This document shows, piece by piece, positions 53,649-64,000 of a stretch of DNA of 64,000 nt. Source of the DNA: Trebonia sp963737285. Lineage in GTDB: Bacteria > Actinomycetota > Actinomycetes > Streptosporangiales > Streptosporangiaceae. The stretch is taken from NCBI GenBank assembly GCA_963737285.1, contig CAVTRT010000002.1, forward strand, positions 1,054,001 to 1,118,000, in the 5' to 3' direction. How positions within the stretch are numbered: position 1 is the first letter of the stretch; every line of letters starts with the position of its first letter. The notes below the pieces were generated by a model, which saw nothing but the letters and a program-made list of their open reading frames with translations, was not told the origin of the DNA and ran no database searches. A program made the position numbers and the translations under genes.

Positions 53649-54212
53649 ATGACCGACCATCCAGGCTCCGACACGCCCGAAGCCGACGGAGCCGCTAATC
53701 CGTCGCCGTATGAGGGGTCACTCCCGCAGGCACCGCCAGTACCCGCGGAATTCGGCTACGGCCAGTACCCGGAGCAGGCCATACCGGCTGGCATGTACGT
53801 CGATCAGCAATCGGGCCTGCTGCTTCCGAACGGCACCACGCTGGCAAGCCCAGGGCGCCGCATCGGAGCCTGGTTCCTGGCGATACCACTGTGGATCGTG
53901 ACCCTGGGCATCGGATATATCATCTGGGGCCTGATTCTGTGGGGCCGCGGTCAGACCCCAGCGCTCAAATTGCTGAGCATGCAGGTCTGGCGGCCGGACG
54001 ACAGACGCCCCGCCACCTTTTGGTGGATGGCCTTGCGGGAGGTCGTCGGCCGGATCGCCGACGGCATTCTGTCCATCGTCACCGAGCTGACGTCCATCAT
54101 CCTCATGCTCGCCGGCAAGGAGCACAGGACAATCCACGACTACGTCGCCGGGACGGTCGTGCTCTACGACCCAGATAACGTCCTGCAGGGGGACCAGAAC
54201 CAGCCCCGATAG
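53649..54212 (+). CDS. RDD-family membrane protein
   Basis: A 187-residue protein: Pro/Gly/Tyr-rich cytoplasmic start, then the RDD domain from SPGRRIGAWFLAIPLWIVTL, a helix GIGYIIWGLILWGRGQTPAL, LLSMQVWRPDDRRPATFWWM and a last amphipathic or membrane segment ending RTIHDYVAGTVVLYDPDN. The final motif is a hallmark of the family. Role unknown; several are transport-linked. Confidence 0.8.
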   Translation: MTDHPGSDTPEADGAANPSPYEGSLPQAPPVPAEFGYGQYPEQAIPAGMYVDQQSGLLLPNGTTLASPGRRIGAWFLAIPLWIVTLGIGYIIWGLILWGRGQTPALKLLSMQVWRPDDRRPATFWWMALREVVGRIADGILSIVTELTSIILMLAGKEHRTIHDYVAGTVVLYDPDNVLQGDQNQPR

Positions 54213-54253
54213 GGGGCTGGTCTCCTTCGTGAGGGCTTTCCTGTAGCCCTCAC
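54200..54253 (+). terminator. Two hairpins after the RDD gene
   Basis: CCAGCCCC pairs with GGGGGCTGG around the stop codon (54200-54220), and GTGAGGGCT (54229-54237) pairs exactly with AGCCCTCAC (54245-54253) across a 7-nt loop. No T-run follows, as is usual in high-GC actinomycetes. Confidence 0.6.
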
Positions 54254-54296
54254 GCGCCATCATCACCCGCGGACGCTGGACGACCCTGGTACGTCT

Positions 54297-54395
54297 TTAT
54301 CCGGAACTGACCGCAGTGTGGCGGTACCCCAGCATGCGGGCGGCCTCGGCCGCGTCGACCATGTCCTGCGAGTCGTCCTCCCGGTCGACCTTGTC
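54297..54395 (-). pseudogene. C-terminal piece of a second HTH-gene copy
   Basis: Reads DKVDREDDSQDMVDAAEAAR then MLGYRHTA, closely matching the middle of the HTH gene at 3715-4323 (TQVDREGDSDDLVDAAEAAR). The corresponding N-terminal piece lies 1.5 kb away at 55918-56037, with a transpeptidase gene and an Ig-like fragment in between. Confidence 0.6.
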
Positions 54396-54538
54396 AGAAC
54401 GCCGACATACCGGGCGGGCTACGCGCGGCGTGACCCTCCGGGAAAGGTTTCCGTCTTCCCGATGCATAGGACAGCCAACAATTGGCAACTAACAGTAATC
54501 GGATGGACACCTTAAGTATGTCAAAGTGAAGGTGGGGC

Positions 54539-55192
54539 ATGGGAAGGCGAGGCAAGCATTCCGCCCGAAAACCGACGGTCTGGCGACGGCCGACCGCGCT
54601 GGTGACCGTGGGCGTGGCGTCGACAGCGGCGGTAATGATCGCGGCGTACGTCGCGGCCGCCGATTCCGCCGGCGTCCGCGCCGCGGTACCGAGCCGGCCG
54701 GGCGCGACGCAGACGCACGGCAGCGCCAGGAAGGCGACGGCCGTCGCCACCGTAACGGGCTGGCGACCGAGCCTGCCCGCGAAGTTCGCCGCAACGCCGC
54801 CGGCGCCCGGGCCTTTGGTGCTGGTCTCCCATGACTACAGTACGTGCCCGCCAGCCGCCGCGGCCTGCGTGGACCTGGCCAGGCACCTGACCTGGCTGCA
54901 ATCAGACGGCAAGGTCACTTTCGGCCCAGTGCGGATGGAACCCGGCGCACCGGGATCGGCGAGCGCGACGCCGCGCGGCACGTTCACGGTGATTTGGAAG
55001 GGCGGTCCGAACGTCGTCAGCAGCACTTACGACGAGCCGATGCCGTGGGCGGTGCAGTTCACCTTCGGCGGGATCGCCTTCCACGCCGGCAGCCTCACTG
55101 CCCCGTCCCACGGCTGCGTCCACCTGACGATGGCGGACGCCCACTACTACAACGAGCACATGCCTATCGGCGCCGAGGTCGTGGTGTTCTAG
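54539..55192 (+). CDS. L,D-transpeptidase (YkuD domain)
   Basis: A 217-residue secreted or membrane-anchored cell-wall enzyme. One N-terminal helix (about 18-40) is followed by an Ala/Pro-rich stretch and the YkuD domain, whose active site FHAGSLTAPSHGCVHLTMAD holds the catalytic Cys and His. It makes 3-3 cross-links in peptidoglycan or attaches proteins. ATG 54539 has AAGGTGG about 5 nt upstream. It sits within the split HTH copy, so it probably arrived by insertion or rearrangement. Confidence 0.85.
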   Translation: MGRRGKHSARKPTVWRRPTALVTVGVASTAAVMIAAYVAAADSAGVRAAVPSRPGATQTHGSARKATAVATVTGWRPSLPAKFAATPPAPGPLVLVSHDYSTCPPAAAACVDLARHLTWLQSDGKVTFGPVRMEPGAPGSASATPRGTFTVIWKGGPNVVSSTYDEPMPWAVQFTFGGIAFHAGSLTAPSHGCVHLTMADAHYYNEHMPIGAEVVVF

Positions 55193-55437
55193 CCGCTGCG
55201 ACTGGCCACCGCGAGTCCAGCGGCCACGCCAGTGACCTGCGACTCTGCGGGCGAATGGCCGGGAAGGACGACCATTACCGTCAGGCCCAGCACCGCGAGC
55301 ATCACTTTGCCGACCTGTATCTGCGGCCCCGGGCGCCTTCCTTGAGGCGGCCGGCTGGCAATGGCGGCTGACGCGTCGCGCGGACTGGGAGCCGGACTAC
55401 GAGGAACTGAATCGCCCAGGGCGCCGTCGGGCCCGTC

Positions 55438-55902
55438 AGGCGCCTCGGGTCCCCCTCCCTCCTCGCCGCCGTCCGCTGGCTGGTCGGCGGCACAGCGCAG
55501 AAGGGCGCCACCGCCCGCACGTTCACCCCCGTCGCCGCCGACCTGGGCAAGCCGCTGTCCTGCTCGGCGACCATTGCCAGCTCCAGTGGTTCGGCCACCG
55601 CCACATCGGCGGCCGTGAAGGTGGCCCTCGGGGCCGCCCTGGCGGTCGCCCGCAAGCCCGCCCTCTCCGGCCTGCACACGACGGGCAAGGCGGAGGCAGT
55701 GAGCACCGGGACCTGGTCCCCGGCCGCGACCTCCTACGACTACCAGTGGTACCTCGGCACCGCCAAGATCGCCCGCGCGACATCGTCGCGCTATACGCCG
55801 CCCGCCAGCGACAGGGGCAAGAAGCTGCACTGCGTCGTCACCGCCCGCAGGGCCGGCTACGCCAGCGGCAGCTACGCCACGCCGTCGGTCACGCTCGCCT
55901 GA
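55438..55902 (+). pseudogene. Ig-like surface-protein C-terminal fragment
   Basis: An open frame of about 150 residues ending at TGA 55902. Its second half is one bacterial Ig-like unit: GTWSPAATSYDYQWYLG, RYTPPASDRGKKLHCVVTAR and YASGSYATPSVTLA; the first half looks like the end of a preceding unit (FTPVAADLGKPLSCSATIAS). Such units occur in tandem in exported actinomycete proteins. No start or signal peptide is present. Confidence 0.5.
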
Positions 55903-55917
55903 CGGGACCTGTCGCCA

Positions 55918-56037
55918 GCGCGCTCGCGGTACCAGCCGTTGACCGTGGTCCGCGAGATCCCGCGCGCCGCCATGTCCGCACGCAGCCACATCCCAAACAC
56001 GGCCAGAACGACCCGGCCCCCATCTCGACCCGGACCA
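55918..56037 (-). pseudogene. N-terminal piece and leader of the second HTH-gene copy
   Basis: ATG 55973 opens MAARGISRTTVNGWYRERA, matching the start of the gene at 3715-4323, and about 58 bp upstream of it (55978-56036) are nearly identical to 4368-4425. The frame then runs into the antisense of the Ig-like fragment. Together with 54297-54395 this is one gene copy split apart. Confidence 0.6.
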
Positions 56038-56290
56038 GCCGTTCCCACAGGTCGTGCGCCCGCAGCAGCAACGGCACGTAAGCGGGATCCTCGAAGTACG
56101 ACTGCCGGGTAATCCGCGACCCACCGTGGCTGGATCCGTGAGCGTGCGCGGGCGTGAAACGCTCCAGGCCCAGCACTCGCTGTCCGCGTGTGGCAAGGTG
56201 AAAGGCTGTCGAACTGCCCATCGCGCCGAGACCGATCACGATCACGTCGTAGGAGAGCGGGACGGCGGCTTCCAGCCGGACGGCCTTCAA
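56030..56290 (-). pseudogene. Sarcosine/N-methyltryptophan oxidase-like flavoprotein, N-terminal fragment
   Basis: From 56290: YDVIVIGLGAMGSSTAFHLA (dinucleotide-binding GxGxxG), TRGQRVLGLERFTPAHAHGS and SHGGSRITRQSYFEDPAYVP, the FAD-binding N-terminus of the SolA/DAO family. It is cut after about 85 residues where it joins the leader of the HTH copy at a shared GTCCGGGTCGAG. Non-functional. Confidence 0.65.
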
Positions 56291-56660
56291 GATTGCTGTT
56301 CCCTAACGCCCATGGGGCTTCCGCGCTGGCGATCTCGAGGGCCAGGCGGACCAGCGGGACGTCCCAGGTCGGGACCGCCAGCACCTCCCGGCCGTTCCCC
56401 GTGCCGACCGTGACGACGGTGAACAGCCAGTCCTTGCCCTGAAGAAGGAACCTGTCCCGGATCAGGTCGACCGGACGGGTGAGCAGGATGCTCCACGGTA
56501 CCGCCAGCGGACGGCTCTGCGTTCCCACAGCCCCGCTTCGCCGACGGACACGAGGCCATCCTCGACCTGTCCCATCTCGCCTAGCACTTCGCCACGAGCG
56601 ACACCCGCGTTTATCGGTAGTACACCAAGTACAAGCCAGGACCCGCAGCCGAACAACCTC
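56287..56660 (-). pseudogene. Degenerate gene fragments
   Basis: The minus strand shows coding-like pieces in two frames: VLGEMGQVEDGLVSVGEAGL (about 56520-56590), then LLTRPVDLIRDRFLLQGKDW and LFTVVTVGTGNGREVLAVPT with LVRLALEIASAEAPWALG (about 56290-56490). They probably belong to one frameshifted gene of unknown function. The remaining 240 bp up to kbl show no gene. Confidence 0.3.
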
Positions 56661-56902
56661 CATTCCCGGACAGCAGACCGACAGCCGGGCGTGATGCAGC
56701 CCGTCCATGGGATCCAGGGCGGCTAGGGCCTCGTGCCAGGCCGGGACGCAGGCGGGTCCCGGCGCGATGCCCAGCGATCCAGTCCACTTCCAAGGATGCG
56801 AAACGGCACCGGGTAAGGTCGACCCCGACATAGTTACCTTGACAGTTCCGGTCAGTAATACCGTCTCCGGCAAGGTAATCCTCGATTGGACGGAGGTCTG
56901 AG

Positions 56903-58081
56903 ATGTACGGGACGGTGCGCGAGGAACTGCGGCAGGCGCTTTCCGAGATCCGCGCCTTGGGGCTGTACAAGCACGAGCGGGAGCTGGCCTCACCGCAGTC
57001 GGCACACGTCGTCTCCGGCGGGCAGCGCGTGCTGAACTTCTGCGCCAACAACTACCTCGGCCTAGCCGATCACCCCGCGGTGATCGACGCGGCGAAGAAG
57101 GCACTGGACGACTGGGGCTTCGGCCTGGCCAGCGTGCGGTTCATCTGCGGCACGCAGACCCAGCACATCGAACTGGAGCGGCGACTGTCGGCGTTCCTGC
57201 GCACCGACGCGACCATCTTGTACTCGTCGTGCTTCGATGCCAACGGCGGCACCTTCGAGACGCTGCTCGACGAGCGGGACGCGGTGATCTCCGACGAGCT
57301 CAACCATGCGTCGATCATCGACGGCATACGGCTCTGCAAGGCGCAGCGCTACCGGTACCGCAACCGCGACATGGCCGACCTGGAGACGCAGCTGAAGGCG
57401 GCCTCCAGTGCGAGGCGGCGGCTTGTCGTCACCGACGGCGTGTTCTCCATGGACGGCTACCTGGCGCCACTGGACGAGATCTGCGCGCTGGCCGAGCAGT
57501 ACGACGCACTGGTGATGGTCGACGACTCCCACGCGGTGGGGTTCGTCGGCCCGAACGGCGCGGGCACGCCGGACCTGTTCGGCGTCCAGGACCGGGTCGA
57601 CATCGTCACCGGCACTTTGGGCAAGGCGCTCGGCGGCGCGTCCGGCGGGTACGTCAGCGCCCGGGCCGAGATCGTCGAACTGCTGCGTCAACGGTCGCGG
57701 CCGTACCTGTTCTCCAACGCCGTCGCCCCCAGCGTGGTGGCGGGGTCGCTGGTGGCGCTGGACCTGGTGGCCGGAAGCAGTGAGCAGCGCGAGGTACTGC
57801 GCCGCAATACCGGGCTGTTCCGCAGTCTCATGACGCAGGAGGGCTTCGACGTCCTGCCCGGTGAGCACCCGATCTGCCCGGTGATGTTCGGCGACGCGAC
57901 CCTCGCGGCCAGCATTGCCGACCAGATGCTCGGCCACGGCGTGTACGTGATCGCCTTCTCCTACCCGGTGGTACCGAAGGGCAAGGCCCGGATCCGGGTG
58001 CAGCTGTCCGCCTCGCACACGCCGCAGGACGTGGAGACCTGCGTACGCGCCTTCGCCGCCGCCCGCGCCGCCCTCACCTAG
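56903..58081 (+). CDS. kbl: Glycine C-acetyltransferase (2-amino-3-ketobutyrate CoA ligase)
   Basis: A 392-residue PLP enzyme of the alpha-oxoamine synthase family: NFCANNYLGLADHPAV, GLASVRFICGTQTQHIELER, SDELNHASIIDGIRL, MVDDSHAVGFVGPNGAGT and the cofactor lysine in GTLGKALGGASGGY (Lys about 241). Kbl converts 2-amino-3-ketobutyrate and CoA to glycine and acetyl-CoA in threonine breakdown. The SxxFICGT and HAVGFVGxxGxGT pattern favours Kbl over serine palmitoyl- or BioF-type enzymes. No threonine dehydrogenase gene adjoins it here. ATG 56903 has GGAGG 6 nt upstream. Confidence 0.9.
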   Translation: MYGTVREELRQALSEIRALGLYKHERELASPQSAHVVSGGQRVLNFCANNYLGLADHPAVIDAAKKALDDWGFGLASVRFICGTQTQHIELERRLSAFLRTDATILYSSCFDANGGTFETLLDERDAVISDELNHASIIDGIRLCKAQRYRYRNRDMADLETQLKAASSARRRLVVTDGVFSMDGYLAPLDEICALAEQYDALVMVDDSHAVGFVGPNGAGTPDLFGVQDRVDIVTGTLGKALGGASGGYVSARAEIVELLRQRSRPYLFSNAVAPSVVAGSLVALDLVAGSSEQREVLRRNTGLFRSLMTQEGFDVLPGEHPICPVMFGDATLAASIADQMLGHGVYVIAFSYPVVPKGKARIRVQLSASHTPQDVETCVRAFAAARAALT

Positions 58082-58247
58082 GCAAAGCCTGAGGCCAGCC
58101 CGGCTGTGGCCTGGCCTGGCCTGGTCCCGGCCACCCGGCCGGTCGCTGACGCACGAACCGCAGCCTCAGTGTCCACAGCAACCAGGATGCGCGGCTTCCT
58201 CACCTTTTTGGAGGGGCGATCCGCGCTTCGGGCAGTAGGCCGACGCG

Positions 58248-58505
58248 CACCAACTGCGCCAGGGTCGCACCAGCGACCCGTGAGCGTCCTGACTCAACTG
58301 CACCTTCGACCCGTGAGCGTCCTGACTCAACTGCGCCAGCGACCCGGGAACGTTCTGACTCAACTGCGCCAGCGACCCTGAACGTTCTGACTCTACTGCG
58401 CCAGCGGCTCAGGGAGTGCTGATGCTCCTGCGCCAGCGACCTGTGAGCGTTCTGACTCAACTGCGCCAGCGACCCGTGAGCGTTCTGACTCAACTGCACC
58501 AGCGG
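58248..58505. repeat. 33-bp tandem repeat array
   Basis: About seven head-to-tail units with the core GACTCAACTGCGCC-AGCGACC-GTGAGCGT, some diverged; one block (58400-58430) is rearranged. Units are contiguous with no unique spacers. The array lies between kbl and the rRNA terminator, in a stretch (58082-58660) without genes. Confidence 0.85.
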
Positions 58506-58660
58506 GCCGGCTTCGCCGGCGCGCGGGCGGCTGCGGGCTGCATCGGTGAGGGGGCAGGTACGCCAGCGAGGCGAGATGGGATGGGAGCGGGCTGGCGGGC
58601 TGGCGGGCTGGCCCGGTGGCGTGGGAAAGCTCGCTGGCGCAGGAGGGCGCGAGAAAGCGC

Positions 58661-58700
58661 GAGAGCCGCTCGACCCGGTTGTGGCCGGGGAGCGGCTCTC
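58661..58700 (-). terminator. rRNA operon terminator
   Basis: GAGAGCCGCTC (58661-58671) pairs exactly with GAGCGGCTCTC (58690-58700), and the inner CCCGG/CCGGG extends the stem. It lies 18 bp beyond the 3' end of the 5S gene on its strand. Confidence 0.8.
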
Positions 58701-58717
58701 GTGCTTTGTGAAGGTAT

Positions 58718-58835
58718 GTCCGGCGGTGTCCTACTCTCCCGCAGGGCCTCCCCTGCAGTACCATCGGCGCTGAAAGGCTTAACTTCCGGGTTCGGGATGG
58801 GACCGGGTGTTTCCCTTTCGCTATGGCCGCCGTAA
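58718..58835 (-). rRNA. rrf: 5S ribosomal RNA
   Basis: About 118 nt with the usual 5S content on the minus strand: GGCCATAGCGAAAGGGAAAC near the 5' end, CCCATCCCGAACCCGGAAG in the middle and a 3' segment complementary to the 5' end. Last gene of the rRNA operon. Ends are approximate. Confidence 0.93.
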
Positions 58836-58865
58836 CGCTATGGAGATGTATGCCCGTATCTCCAG

Positions 58866-58885
58866 AACCGCACAGTGGACGCAAG
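58866..58885 (-). other. 23S rRNA processing stem, 3' strand
   Basis: This stretch just beyond the 23S 3' end is complementary to 62017-62036 just before the 23S 5' end, with one mismatch in the GCACAGTGGACGC core. The pair forms the long stem cut by RNase III during maturation. Confidence 0.7.
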
Positions 58886-58893
58886 TATGTAGT

Positions 58894-63865
<4,972 letters not shown>

Positions 63866-64000
63866 TCTAACTGACGACCCGAAGGACCGCCAAACCTGCC
63901 AACCATGAGAGCAACGCCCCCGCCAAGCAGACGAGGACTGTCCATGGCAAATCACACCATCACGACCCGCGAAACGCAAGCCCATGACGGGGTTGTGCTT
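63866..64000 (-). other. rRNA operon leader
   Basis: The 135 bp before 16S contain no gene. They should be part of the transcribed leader; promoters probably lie beyond the window edge. No clear boxA or promoter hexamers could be fixed. Confidence 0.4.

Noticed and set aside
56839..56864. Promoter hexamers before kbl (TTGACA then TAATAC)
   Set aside because: The spacer is only 11 bp, too short for a normal sigma-70-type promoter.
58248..58505. CRISPR array
   Set aside because: Repeat units follow one another directly, with no unique spacers and no cas genes in the window.

Overview
The window is high-GC actinomycete DNA. The evidence is strong G/C third-position bias, Scr1/DUF5753 regulators paired with DUF397 proteins, DUF2637 and integrative-element style small operons, an aa3/caa3-type cytochrome oxidase operon and a ribosomal RNA operon without spacer tRNAs. 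A Streptosporangiales-like or related mycelial actinomycete is my best guess; the 16S gene at the right end would settle it.

Layout. 1-5.8 kb: remains of an integrative or conjugative element (DUF2637 fragments, broken and intact XRE/DUF397 pairs, an HTH gene with an in-frame amber codon, and a tight minus-strand micro-operon of very small genes behind a repeated operator-like sequence). 6-17.6 kb: a degraded defence island. It holds two copies of an Eco57I/DrmMI-like adenine methylase (one only a C-terminal stub, one missing its N-terminus and carrying an in-frame TGA), an ImmA/IrrE-like protein without its zinc motif plus a partner, a DUF4365 protein with a partner, and the first third of a DrmA-like helicase, all broken up by ISAs1 and IS630 insertions. 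17.6-26.7 kb: hypothetical and membrane proteins, a Rad50/RecF-like ATPase with a zinc hook and a coupled small partner (the best candidate for an undescribed defence or toxin system here), a lone HicB-like protein, a NYN-domain protein, a gutted msrB, and a PadR-membrane protein pair. 26.8-37 kb: a GntR-controlled sugar operon that reads as oxidative L-fucose catabolism (ribose-type ABC transporter, CocE-like hydrolase, fuconate dehydratase, SDR remnant, mutarotase, lactonase, aldo-keto reductase). 37-39.3 kb: broken regulators. 39.4-49.6 kb: aerobic respiration (ctaB fusion, ctaE, ctaD, ctaC, a cupredoxin, ctaG, a histidine kinase). 50-58 kb: GH43 glycosidase, ABC exporter, RDD protein, L,D-transpeptidase, gene fragments, and kbl. 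58.2-64 kb: a 33-bp tandem repeat array, rRNA terminator, then 5S, 23S and 16S rRNA genes, all on the minus strand.

How it fits together. The sugar genes overlap start-to-stop and form one transcription unit converting fucose through fuconolactone and fuconate to 2-keto-3-deoxyfuconate, but three of its enzymes carry lesions. The oxidase genes are likewise coupled and supply a cupredoxin-equipped terminal oxidase with its heme O synthase and copper-assembly protein nearby.

A recurring feature is the number of single-base frameshifts and nonsense codons in otherwise well-conserved genes (fucD, fuconolactonase, ctaG, ABC permease, methylase, HTH protein). Some lie in G or C runs and may be sequence errors; others sit beside deletions and IS elements and look like real decay. 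Functional calls come from reading motifs only; no database search was possible.
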